Of a stretch of 55,261 nt of DNA, positions 8,042-16,671 are shown in pieces. The translations under genes were made by a program, and so were the position numbers. Position 1 is the stretch's first letter; the number at the start of each line of letters is the position of its first letter. Under the pieces are notes generated by a model. The model worked only from the letters and a program-made list of their open reading frames with translations. It ran no database searches and was not told where the DNA came from. This stretch comes from Candidatus Binatia bacterium (lineage in GTDB: Bacteria; Desulfobacterota; Binatia; HRBIN30), in the NCBI GenBank assembly GCA_023150935.1, contig JAKLJW010000036.1:1-55261 (forward strand). The letters are read 5' to 3'.

Positions 8042-8977
8042 ATGCCGTCGCAGCGCGCCGACGTTCCCAGCGTCGCGGTGATTGTCCTCAACTGGAACGG
8101 CACCGACGACACCCTCGAGTGCCTGCGCAGCCTCGTCGGGCAAGACTACCCGCGCTGCGAAGTGGTCGTGGTGGACAACGGCTCCCAGTCGTCGCCGCGG
8201 GCTCGCATCGCGGCCGAGTTTCCCTCGGTAACCTGTATCGAAACCGGGCAGAACCTCGGCTATTCCGGCGGCAACAACGTCGGTATTCGCTACGCGCTCG
8301 AGCGGGGTCACGATTACGTGTTCGTGCTGAACAACGACACGATCGTCGAACCGAACTTCCTGACGCGGGCGATCCCGGTGGCCGGCTCGGACCCGTCGAT
8401 CGGTGTGGTCGGCATCAAGATCCTCGCGTGGGACCAGCCCGGACGCGTCTGGGTCGCGTACGGGGAGGTTACGTACCGGCAGAGTCTGGTGCGCCTGATC
8501 GGTTACTACGGCCTCGACGACGGACGCTACGACCACCCGTGCGACGTCGACTGGGTGCCGGGTACGGCGATGCTGTTTCCGCGGCAGGCGCTCGAGCGAG
8601 TGGGGCTCTTCGACGAGGCATTTTTTGCGTATCACGAAGATGTCGACTGGTGCGCACGGGCCCGCGAGCGGGGCTTGCGCGTGGTGTACACCCCGGTTGC
8701 CCGCATCTATCACAAAGGCCACCGCAGCTCGGGCGGCAAGGTGTACGTCACGCCGCGGCAGTATCTCGCCGGGCGCAATATGGTGCTGTTCGTCCGCAAG
8801 CACGCGCGCTGGTATCAGACGCTGCGCTTCGTCGCCTTCCTGTTGGCGACGCTGCCCTTTCAGTATCTGCGCCGGCTCGCCTCCGGTGAACAGCGCGGCG
8901 TGGTCCTGAAGGTGCGCGGCATGCTCGACGGCTGGCGCGGCCGTCCGGTACCATTCGAGCAACTGGGGTTCCGTTGA
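8042..8977 (+). CDS. Family 2 glycosyltransferase, rhamnosyltransferase-like
   Basis: A 311-residue GT-A fold enzyme. The N-terminus has VAVIVLNWNGTDDT, the nucleotide site VVVVDNGS, the GT2 signature NLGYSGGNNVGI, the metal site FVLNNDT, then the acceptor/base region FFAYHEDVDWCARARERG and a conserved YHKGHRSSGG. This is the WcaA/rhamnosyltransferase type that adds a sugar to a lipid-linked glycan on the cytoplasmic face. The ATG at 8042 (MPSQRADVP) leaves a 5-nt gap after the methyltransferase; GTG codons at 7991 and 8033 are less likely. It is paralogous to the genes at 9036 and 15696. Confidence 0.9.
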   Translation: MPSQRADVPSVAVIVLNWNGTDDTLECLRSLVGQDYPRCEVVVVDNGSQSSPRARIAAEFPSVTCIETGQNLGYSGGNNVGIRYALERGHDYVFVLNNDTIVEPNFLTRAIPVAGSDPSIGVVGIKILAWDQPGRVWVAYGEVTYRQSLVRLIGYYGLDDGRYDHPCDVDWVPGTAMLFPRQALERVGLFDEAFFAYHEDVDWCARARERGLRVVYTPVARIYHKGHRSSGGKVYVTPRQYLAGRNMVLFVRKHARWYQTLRFVAFLLATLPFQYLRRLASGEQRGVVLKVRGMLDGWRGRPVPFEQLGFR

Positions 8978-9035
8978 GGGTGGGCGAGACCCGCCGCCCG
9001 CCGGCGAGTTCCCCGCCGAGGACCTTTTCGTTTCG

Positions 9036-9950
9036 ATGCGTGTCGCCGTTGTCATTCCGATGTGGAATCAGGTCGAGCTGACGCGGCGCTGCCTGCGGAG
9101 CTTGCCCCGGCTCGACCTCGCTCCCGACCGCGTTGTTGTGGTCGACAACGGCTCCCGCGCCGGGCCGGTGGGGGACCTGGGGGAGGATTATCCCGGGGTG
9201 ACGGTGGTCCGTCTCGATCGCAATCGAGGATTCGCCGGCGGGTGCAACGCGGGGATTGGCGACGCCCTGGGGGCGGGGGCGGACGCCGTGTTGTTGTTGA
9301 ACAACGACACGACGGTGCACCCGGGGCTGCTGACCGAGCTGGTGCACGCCCTGGCGGCCGATCCGCGGATCGCGGCCGCGGGTGCCAAGACGCTGACCGA
9401 GGAGGACCCGCCGCGCATACATGCCGCTTACGGCGTGCTCACCTTCCATGGCTCGCTGGTCCGCGTCGAAGGCTGGCTGGAGCCCGACGCCGGCAAGTTC
9501 AACGAGGCGTGCGACGTCGACACCGCCTTCGGCAGTGCGCTGCTGTTGCGGCGCGAGGCGCTGGAGGCGGTGGGGCTGCTCGACGAGGAGTTCTTTGCCT
9601 ACCACGAAGATGTCGACTGGTGCGCCCGGGCGCGGCGCGCCGGCTGGCGGATTCGCTACGTTCCCACGGCGCGTGTGTATCATCGCATGCACGCCTCCAC
9701 GGGCGGCGGCTATGCGAGTCCCATTACCTATCTTGTGGCCCGCAACAGCATCCTGTTCGTGCGCAAGAACGCGACCTGGGCGGAGGTTGCTACCTACTGC
9801 GTGTACACCGCCGGCAACCTGTTCAAGGAGCTGATCTTCCGCTGGCGCCGGGGCGAGATCGACGGTTACCGGCTGCGCTTGCGGGGCATGCGCGACGGCC
9901 TGCTGCGCCGCGCCGTGCCGCTCGCCGAGCTGGGATTGGCGCCTGACTGA
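9036..9950 (+). CDS. Family 2 glycosyltransferase
   Basis: A 304-residue GT2 paralog of the preceding gene. It has VAVVIPMWNQ, VVVVDNGS, NRGFAGGCNAGI, LLLNNDT, FFAYHEDVDWCARARRAG and YHRMHASTGG. A hydrophobic C-terminal stretch and a basic tail may anchor it to the membrane. It is 58 bases after the previous gene and ends the small operon. The next 500 bases are repeats. The donor sugar is not deducible; rhamnose is possible since rfbC and rfbD lie in the window. Confidence 0.9.
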   Translation: MRVAVVIPMWNQVELTRRCLRSLPRLDLAPDRVVVVDNGSRAGPVGDLGEDYPGVTVVRLDRNRGFAGGCNAGIGDALGAGADAVLLLNNDTTVHPGLLTELVHALAADPRIAAAGAKTLTEEDPPRIHAAYGVLTFHGSLVRVEGWLEPDAGKFNEACDVDTAFGSALLLRREALEAVGLLDEEFFAYHEDVDWCARARRAGWRIRYVPTARVYHRMHASTGGGYASPITYLVARNSILFVRKNATWAEVATYCVYTAGNLFKELIFRWRRGEIDGYRLRLRGMRDGLLRRAVPLAELGLAPD

Positions 9951-10478
9951 TCGCTTCCCTCCGGGCTGCCTGCCTGGCGCGGGCTGGCGCCCGTAACCTG
10001 TATTGGGATTTCCGCGGATGCGCCCACGGCGCGAAGAAATCTTCAGGCCATGGAGCGGCAGTGCCCCGCCGTTCGTCCCGAGTAGCCGCCGTCTTCTCAG
10101 GCGGCGTATCGAGGGAGGCGGGGGACCACGACGGCCGCCCCTCGATACGCGCCCTGTTTTACGATTTCCGAGTTTGCGCGCACGACGCGAAGAACTTTCC
10201 AGATGATCGAGGAGCAGGGCGCCACCGTTCGTGCCGAGTAGCGCCGTTTATTCAGGCGCGTATCGAGGCACGTCCGGTGTGACCCCTCCATACGGCCCCT
10301 GAACAAACGGGTCCTACTCGGGGCGAACGGGGAGTTGCGGGCATTGGGTTGCGGGTGGTAGCCCGCGCCAAGCCCTGCACGGCGTAAGTACGGCGACGCG
10401 TCTTGATCCGTGACATCTTCCGCTCGCACCGGGAGACCCGACCTTTGTCTGCGCCGGTTCGGCGCGCCCGTGAACGTA
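9951..10478. repeat. Intergenic block of dispersed palindromic repeats (two family-A copies, two small GCGGGC palindromes)
   Basis: Two tandem copies of a repeat begin at 10007 and 10163, each starting GATTTCCG and containing the paired motifs CGAGTAG and GTATCGAGG. The first copy is almost identical to 31994-32172. Small GCGGGC-type palindromes lie at 9979-9998 and 10346-10369. The remaining bases to 10478 show no gene. The repeat arms pair with each other, so the block can fold into long hairpins. Confidence 0.85.
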
Positions 10479-13400
10479 TCACGTGCACCTCAGTGTACGC
10501 CGCGACCTGTCGAACGCACAACTCGGTGCGGGCGCGGGCCCGGGGAAGCTGGCCGTGGCGCACTGCCCCGCCGGTGGATGTAAGACAACCCGGCCGCGGA
10601 CGGGTAGACCGTCCGCCGGCACCGCGTACGAGCCCGCCCGGCCCCTGACGAGGATCTTCACCAGTCCCGGAGTCCTTGCCGAGCGGTCCCGGACGACGAT
10701 CTTGAAAACCCCTCCTGGGGCCGCCGGGCTGCGGTTGAGATAGGCCCACAGCGTCCTGGCTCGATTGGTTCTCCAGCCGGTGCCCGTTGCTCTGTCGTAC
10801 TGCCCTCCCGGAACCGCGACGTCGACGACCGGTCCATGAGCGTTGTCGAGCAGCAGGCGAACTCCGTTGGCGTGCGGATCGAGCGGCGGACTGAAGGGGA
10901 ACGACAGGCGCACACTGCCGCGGAAGACGAGCCTGTCGTCGCCGGGAGGCGTGTCGAGCCGGCTCAAGGCGATCTTCGCCTGGTTGACGCTGACCGCGCA
11001 TTCGAGCGTGCAGCCCGAGTCGCAGCCGTCGCCGTTTTCAAGGTTGCCGTCGTCGCACTCCTCAGCGGAATCGATGGTGCCGTTGCCGCAACCGGCCGCT
11101 GTCGGCGTCGCGCTCTGCGTGCTTGTCGGCGTTGCGGTCGGGGTGGGCGCGCTCGTGGGCGTTCCCGTGACGGTCGGCGTTTCGGTTGCTGTGGCGGTTA
11201 GCGTCACGGTGGGAGTGAGGGTCGGAGTTGCCGTTGTGCCGGTCGGAGATGGCACGCACGCCGGACAGGACCCGGCGCATTCGTTCCTGGCGATGTCAAC
11301 GCAGACAGGCAACCAGGACAACCGGCAGCAGTTCGGGTAGAGATCGCAAACGCACGCTTCGCACGGTGCGTCCCCGCAGGTTTGAAACGGTATGCAGCAT
11401 CGCTCGCAGGGCTGCGGCTCTCCGGCGCAGAACACGATGGTAGAGCTCGACAAACATCTCTGGTCGGCGGGGCACTCGATCGAGGCGCCGCAGGGCGACC
11501 CGTCGCCGCTGCAGAATCCTGACATTAACGAGCAGGTCTCGCCCATGGTGCACGAGTTCCCGTCATCGCACGCGGTTCCTGGGGACAACCTCGTTCCCTG
11601 GCACCGCCCCAGGGTGCACGTCTCGCCTGTCGTGCACGGATCGCGGTCATCGCAAGGGGGCGAACCGGGCACTGCGCTGCCCGTACAGCGTCCTGCCGAA
11701 CACGTGTCGGACTCGGTGCACAGGTTGAAGTCGTCGCAGGGTGCCCCTTCGGGCAAGGGATTCCCGGCGCATACCCCTGCCCGGCAGGTGTCGGCTTCGG
11801 TGCATGGGTTGGTGTCGGTACAGGCGACCGATCCGTCGGGCACCTGCGTACCGATGCAGCGCCCGGCCTGGCACGTATCGCCCAGCGTGCAGACGCGGTA
11901 GTCGTCGCACGGGTCGCTGTTGTCGATATGCACGCAGGCCCCGGCGCCGTCACAGACGTCATCGGTGCAGGTGTTCCTGTCCGAGACGCACGCACGTCCG
12001 CCCACCGCCGCCTGGCAGGTCGAGGAGCAGCAGTCGGAATCGTCGAAGTTATCGTCGTCGCACTGCTCGCCGGGCGCATCCAGGACGCCGTTCGGACAGC
12101 CGGTGCACGGTCCCAGCGCTTTCGGCGTCACGTTGGCGCCCGGCGTGACGGTCGCGCCCGTCAAGACGGGTGCGTTCTCGCACCGCAACGGCGTACCGCA
12201 CGTCCCGTCCGTGCTCGGATCGGCGCAGCGGCATTCGATGAAATTGCCGCTAGGGCTATCCGTATCTGCCAGCATCGTCCCCCCCGTTGCGTCGAAGCTC
12301 CCGCGATAGATGACGAGGTTCTTTCCGCCGCCCCACTCGATATCCGTGTTTCTCGATGTGAGGGTGCCGGAAAGGCGGATCGTGCAGGCGGGTCCGACAG
12401 TGATGCTGCCGTTCCTGTAGCCGTTCGATGCGGTCGTTCGGGCGTCCAGCGTGCCGGCAATCGTGAGGCGGCGATTGGGGCCGGCGCTTACCGCGATATC
12501 TCCGCCCCACGCGCCGCCGCCGCTCGCGGTCGCGGCGACGTTGCCGGCGAGGTCCGCATCGCCGGCCGCCACCAACTCGATGCCGCCACCGCTTCCCCCG
12601 CCCGCGGCAACGGCGCTCAGCGAGTTGCTGCCGGCGGTCACGATGTCGCCAGTGTCCGCGACTGCGGAGATGTAACCGGCCGAGCCTCCGTTGCCGCCGT
12701 CGACGTTCCACGCGCTCCCGGTCGTGACCGCGCCTGCGGCCACTTCGATTGTCCCGCCCTCGGCCCCGGTGCCGCTGCCCGTGGCCGCGAGATCGGCGTC
12801 GATCGTGGCGGCGTTCTGCGCCCTCAACGAAATCTCGCCACCGCCACCCCTGTTGGGGCCATTTGCACGCAGGGGTGCCGTAACCGAGATCGCACCGCCG
12901 GCTTCGACAGAGATCGAACCGCCGGGAGCATCCGCCCCCCCGCCGCCGTTCGCGGAGGTCAGCCCACCGATGCTTATATCGCCGGCGGTCGCCTCCAGGG
13001 TAATGGAGCCGCCTTCTCCCCGGTTGTTGCCGTCGGCATGGATGGGGCTCGTGGTCGCGATCGAGGCGGCCACGATGGCGATTCCGCCCCCGTTCGTTGC
13101 CCCGCCGCCGTCGGCGGAAACGTCCTTGCCAAGCAGCATTACGCTCCCACCCGCGGTGATATAGACCCAACCCTCGGACGTGGCGGCGTCGGCCTTCACG
13201 TCGATCTTGCCCGGAGAGTTGCCGACCGACTCGGTCTTGAAGTTGCCGGTTACAACGACGTCGATCTGGCCCCCCGCCGCCTCCAGCAAGCCCTGGACGG
13301 TCAGGTTCCCCGCCAAGACGCCGTAAGACCCCCCGGGGGTGGCGGCCTTGAGAGCCGCCGAGCCGGCGACCGTTACGCTCCTTGCGCCGAGGTCGAGTTC

Positions 13401-13610
13401 GCACCCGTCGTCGAGGAAGTGGGTGCCAACGATCGTACAGGGATCTCCGATGCAGATGCCCGAATCGCACTCGGCCAGAGCCGTGCCGTGGGTCAGTAGG
13501 GTGCCAACGAGCCCGGCGGCCGTGAGGCTCCAACGCAGGAAGGGCGGGCATGCTCGGTAGCCGGGACGGGGCAAACCCTCCTCTGCCGTTTCACGCCGAT
13601 GACGCTCCAT
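10479..13610 (-). CDS. Giant secreted mosaic protein: Gly-rich beta-helix, Cys-rich repeats, Thr-Pro stalk
   Basis: A 1043-residue exported protein. The signal peptide has a long basic front and a hydrophobic part at 28-45, cut after Ala-Leu-Ala at 46. Residues 50-440 are Gly/Ala/Ser/Asn repeats like adhesin-type beta-helices (GGSISVEAGGAISVTAPL). Residues 457-783 are dense Cys repeats of the type CDDFNLCTESDTCSAGRC, as in EGF/disintegrin-like bacterial surface modules. Residues 790-836 form a Thr-Pro-rich stalk. Residues 840-870 match the myxococcal Cys-rich repeat (CGNGTIDSAEECDDGN), and a roughly 170-residue beta-rich C-terminus follows. GAGGAGG at 13619-13625 is the RBS. It is probably a surface or matrix structural protein or adhesin; no membrane anchor is visible at the C-terminus. 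Confidence 0.88.
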   Translation of the reverse strand: MERHRRETAEEGLPRPGYRACPPFLRWSLTAAGLVGTLLTHGTALAECDSGICIGDPCTIVGTHFLDDGCELDLGARSVTVAGSAALKAATPGGSYGVLAGNLTVQGLLEAAGGQIDVVVTGNFKTESVGNSPGKIDVKADAATSEGWVYITAGGSVMLLGKDVSADGGGATNGGGIAIVAASIATTSPIHADGNNRGEGGSITLEATAGDISIGGLTSANGGGGADAPGGSISVEAGGAISVTAPLRANGPNRGGGGEISLRAQNAATIDADLAATGSGTGAEGGTIEVAAGAVTTGSAWNVDGGNGGSAGYISAVADTGDIVTAGSNSLSAVAAGGGSGGGIELVAAGDADLAGNVAATASGGGAWGGDIAVSAGPNRRLTIAGTLDARTTASNGYRNGSITVGPACTIRLSGTLTSRNTDIEWGGGKNLVIYRGSFDATGGTMLADTDSPSGNFIECRCADPSTDGTCGTPLRCENAPVLTGATVTPGANVTPKALGPCTGCPNGVLDAPGEQCDDDNFDDSDCCSSTCQAAVGGRACVSDRNTCTDDVCDGAGACVHIDNSDPCDDYRVCTLGDTCQAGRCIGTQVPDGSVACTDTNPCTEADTCRAGVCAGNPLPEGAPCDDFNLCTESDTCSAGRCTGSAVPGSPPCDDRDPCTTGETCTLGRCQGTRLSPGTACDDGNSCTMGETCSLMSGFCSGDGSPCGASIECPADQRCLSSSTIVFCAGEPQPCERCCIPFQTCGDAPCEACVCDLYPNCCRLSWLPVCVDIARNECAGSCPACVPSPTGTTATPTLTPTVTLTATATETPTVTGTPTSAPTPTATPTSTQSATPTAAGCGNGTIDSAEECDDGNLENGDGCDSGCTLECAVSVNQAKIALSRLDTPPGDDRLVFRGSVRLSFPFSPPLDPHANGVRLLLDNAHGPVVDVAVPGGQYDRATGTGWRTNRARTLWAYLNRSPAAPGGVFKIVVRDRSARTPGLVKILVRGRAGSYAVPADGLPVRGRVVLHPPAGQCATASFPGPAPAPSCAFDRSRRTLRCT

Positions 13611-13964
13611 TGCGGGCGCCTCCTCTTCGGGTTCGGAAAAGTGATTTCAGGTCAGAGACGCGATCGTCGAGCCGGTTCCCACCGACGAGGCACAGCGCCG
13701 ACGCCACCGCATGTCACAGGATGAGCAAGAACGGGGCATCCGGCGCTGTGCCGATCTTGGAAGGCTACCCACCACCCTCCTCGTCTTATGATGTTCCCTG
13801 TCACGCCGCATACGATGTGACCTGATGCCTGTCAAGTTAAGATTCCACTCCGGGCTGTGGTCCGTAACGCCTTCGGCGTAAGGAAACCCTGCGCCACAGC
13901 AACGGGCGCTGTTCAGGTTAACGCGAATGGGGGCCGGTGATCCCGGGGGAATGGAACCGGGTGC
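13611..13964. other. 354-bp intergenic region upstream of the giant secreted gene
   Basis: No gene seen. It contains a perfect 12-bp inverted repeat (GGCACAGCGCCG at 13689-13700, CGGCGCTGTGCC at 13741-13752) with a 40-base spacer, and a weaker nested hairpin at about 13854-13900 that may end transcription of the radical SAM gene. The AT-richer stretch near 13780-13850 is the likeliest promoter region for 13610, but no consensus boxes are clear. Confidence 0.5.
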
Positions 13965-15593
13965 TCAGCCGGCGCTGGCAGGCGAGTACTCGAAGGCCGG
14001 CGCCGCGGCGACCTCGATGGGCGTCTCGACACGGGCGCCGTCGGCCCAGAACTGATACGCCAGGTTGGGCCGCCGGGCGAGATAGTCCACGACCCGCGTC
14101 TTGGCGTAGGCGATCGTGCGCACCCGGCGCATCTGGTGAGCGAGGAAGCGGAGATTTTGCCGGTAGTACGCGGTCCGCATCAGCGGCAGGATGGTCGCTT
14201 TGGGGAAGCCGTGTACGGCCATGCCGAAGGCGACGTCCCAGTACAGCTCCTCCTCGGTCCGCGAGTGCATCAGGTGCCCGCCGTAATAGCGGTAGCCTCT
14301 CTGCGCGATGTGCTCGACGTCCGCGGGGGCAATGATCCCGTCGCGCAGGGCGCGCACGGTGAGGTCGACGCCGGGGAAATAAGCCAGAGAGAAGTAGTTG
14401 AAATAGAACGGCTTGGGCAGCCGGCAGAGCAAGTCGAGCGTCTCCAGACGCTCGTCGTCCGTTTCGTACGGGTTGTCGCCGATGAAATCGAGATTGAGGA
14501 TCACCCCGAAGCGCTTGAAGAGACGGCAGGCTTCGACGATCGACTCGGTCGACGTCTCCCGATCGTAGCACTCGCGGCGCACCCTCTCGGAACCCGACTG
14601 GATACCCATGGTCGTCGCCCACAGGCCCGCGCGCCGCAGCATCGCGACCCGCTTCTCGTCCACCATGCGGGGAAACGAGTAGATGATGAACGGCAGACCG
14701 ATCTCTCGCGGGTAGACCGAACAGAACTCCTCCAGCCACGGGCGTGGCGGTGCGAAGATGTCGTCGCTGAACGCGACGGTCCTGAGTTTGGGGCGGGCCG
14801 CGACCGCCTGCTTCAGTTCGTCCATGACGTGGCGAACGCTGCGCCGGCGGACGTAACTGCCCAGTCCGGCAGCATCCCTGCGCGCGATGTTGTGAATGCA
14901 GAAGCTGCAGTGAAACGGGCAGCCGCGCACGCCCATGACGTCGTAGCTGATTGCCTGCGCGTCCCACGACGCGACGTCGCGCCAGGTGTCGAAGCCGAGG
15001 TAGTACTTGTTCCGTGCCGTCAGGTCCGCCGGCGGCAGGACGTCGAGGTCGGGGATGAGCGGGCGGGGCGGGTTGCGCACGATGTCGCCCCCCGGCGTAC
15101 GCAGCCAGCAGCCGTGAAGATCGCGGTAATCTTCGTTGCGGCCGATGCGGTCGGTCAGCTCGACGAGCACATGTTCGCCTTCGGAACGGCAGACGATGTC
15201 GGCGTCGGCGAGGCAGTCTTCCGGGCAGGTCTGCGCGTGTATCCCTCCCCAGATCACGACCGGGTTGACCGCCGCGCGCACGCGCCGGGTCACGCGCGCC
15301 GCGAGCTGGTAGTAAGTCGACCAGACGCTCATGCCCACGATGTCGGGCTTGAGGCGCGCGATCAGGTCGACCACCAGGTCTTCGTCGCGGGCGCTCGGCG
15401 TGTTGTAGGTGAAGTAGTTCTTGAAAAAGATGGAGTGTACGTCGTGCCCGCGGCGTGCCAGTAAGGGGTGAAAGATGCGCAGGGCGTGCGACTGGTAGTT
15501 GTAGAAGGCGACCAGCACCACGCGCAGCGGGCGCCCGGCGGCGGGCCCGTCGAGAGAAGTCGTAATCATCGGGTACCTCGTAGAGGCTTCCAT
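13965..15593 (-). CDS. B12-binding-type radical SAM protein (class B, BchE-like)
   Basis: A 542-residue protein. Residues 20-160 resemble a cobalamin-binding Rossmann domain (RVVLVAFYNYQSH, DIVGMSVWSTYY, VIWGGIHAQTCPED, DIVCRSEGE). The radical SAM core follows with CPFHCSFC, Cys225, Cys229 and Cys232 ligating a 4Fe-4S cluster. Family members perform methylations, ring closures or other radical steps with methylcobalamin. The substrate here is unknown; the glycosyltransferase neighbours suggest sugar or lipid modification. The ATG at 15593 or the one at 15569 (MITTSLDG) could start it. It diverges from the GT2 at 15696 across 102 bases. I saw no cobalamin riboswitch. Confidence 0.85.
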   Translation of the reverse strand: MEASTRYPMITTSLDGPAAGRPLRVVLVAFYNYQSHALRIFHPLLARRGHDVHSIFFKNYFTYNTPSARDEDLVVDLIARLKPDIVGMSVWSTYYQLAARVTRRVRAAVNPVVIWGGIHAQTCPEDCLADADIVCRSEGEHVLVELTDRIGRNEDYRDLHGCWLRTPGGDIVRNPPRPLIPDLDVLPPADLTARNKYYLGFDTWRDVASWDAQAISYDVMGVRGCPFHCSFCIHNIARRDAAGLGSYVRRRSVRHVMDELKQAVAARPKLRTVAFSDDIFAPPRPWLEEFCSVYPREIGLPFIIYSFPRMVDEKRVAMLRRAGLWATTMGIQSGSERVRRECYDRETSTESIVEACRLFKRFGVILNLDFIGDNPYETDDERLETLDLLCRLPKPFYFNYFSLAYFPGVDLTVRALRDGIIAPADVEHIAQRGYRYYGGHLMHSRTEEELYWDVAFGMAVHGFPKATILPLMRTAYYRQNLRFLAHQMRRVRTIAYAKTRVVDYLARRPNLAYQFWADGARVETPIEVAAAPAFEYSPASAG

Positions 15594-15695
15594 CCCGGCG
15601 GCAGCGTGTCAACACGGTTCGGGCCGGTGCGACGGATCGACGCGTCGCGGTCGCTTTTACAAATCGGACCGCGACGGCTAGCATCCGGGCCTCGC

Positions 15696-16628
15696 ATGAT
15701 TCCCGACCCGCCCCCGCGCGTTGCCGTCGTCATCCTCAACTGGAATGGCCGCGACGATATCCTCAATTGCGTATCGACGCTGCCGCGGCTGACCTATCCG
15801 AACTACTCCGCCACCGTGGTCGACAACGCCTCGGCGGACGGCAGTGTCGAGGCCTTGCGCGAGCGCTTTCCGCGGCAGCGGGTGTTGGTGATGGAAAAGA
15901 ACCTCGGCTTCTGCGGCGGCAATAACCGGGGCATTCGGGACGCGCTGGCGAACGGGGCCGACTACGTACTGCTCCTCAACAACGACACGGAAATGCACCC
16001 CGAGCTGATCTCCGAGTTGGTGCGCGTCGCGGTCACCGACGCGCGTATCGGTGCGGTCGGGGCGAAGAACCTGAGGCTGGAGGACCCGAGCGAGGTGTGG
16101 GGTGCCTACGGTCGGTTGACGTGGGGCAAGGAACTCGTGCAGGTCGTCGGCCAGGGGCGGCCCGACGGACGGGAGTATCGTGAGGTGCGCGACGTCGATT
16201 GGGCGATCGGTAACGGCATCATGATGAGTCGCGCGGCGTTGGAGACCGTGGGCGGGTTCGACGAGGGCTTCTTCGGCTATCACGAGGACGTCGACTGGTG
16301 CCAGCGCGCGCGCGAGCACGGCTTCCGGATAATGTTCAACGGCGACGCAATCATTTACCACCGGGGCTTCGGGGCTTCGCACCCCGGCCGGCCGATGCCG
16401 TTTCCGGTGCTGTACTTCCTCGGGCGCAACGGCATCTTTTTCGCCCGCAAGCACGGCACCCGGTGGCAGGTCCTCAAGTTCGGCACGCTCTTTCTGCTCG
16501 AGGTGGTGCGGTTGCTGATCCGCGGCGCGTGGCGCGGCGAGCGGCTGAAGGATTACCTGTGGCTGCTGCGCGGCTTCGCCGACGGCGTGGTCGGACGGCT
16601 GCCGCTGCGGGACCTCAGGTTGCAATAG
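15696..16628 (+). CDS. Family 2 glycosyltransferase
   Basis: A 310-residue GT2 closely related to those at 8042 and 9036: VAVVILNWNGRDD, TVVDNASADGS, NLGFCGGNNRGI, LLLNNDTEMHP, FFGYHEDVDWCQRAREHG and YHRGFGASH. The C-terminal part has a hydrophobic helix and a basic segment, suggesting membrane association. The ATG at 15696 is chosen; the 76-codon extension upstream overlaps the divergent gene. It is followed after 43 bases by the flippase gene, so the two are probably co-transcribed and act on the same lipid-linked unit. Confidence 0.9.
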   Translation: MIPDPPPRVAVVILNWNGRDDILNCVSTLPRLTYPNYSATVVDNASADGSVEALRERFPRQRVLVMEKNLGFCGGNNRGIRDALANGADYVLLLNNDTEMHPELISELVRVAVTDARIGAVGAKNLRLEDPSEVWGAYGRLTWGKELVQVVGQGRPDGREYREVRDVDWAIGNGIMMSRAALETVGGFDEGFFGYHEDVDWCQRAREHGFRIMFNGDAIIYHRGFGASHPGRPMPFPVLYFLGRNGIFFARKHGTRWQVLKFGTLFLLEVVRLLIRGAWRGERLKDYLWLLRGFADGVVGRLPLRDLRLQ

Positions 16629-16671
16629 ACGCTGCAGGACGAGCCCGTCCAGGTGAAGAGGTGGTCGTTCC

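Noticed and set aside
11928..13499. 523-codon plus-strand frame
   Set aside because: Antisense shadow of the giant secreted protein, whose Cys-rich and Gly-rich repeats give long open frames on all strands.
15594..15695. Cobalamin riboswitch before the B12-type radical SAM gene
   Set aside because: The 102-base gap is too short and I could not find the B12-box consensus.
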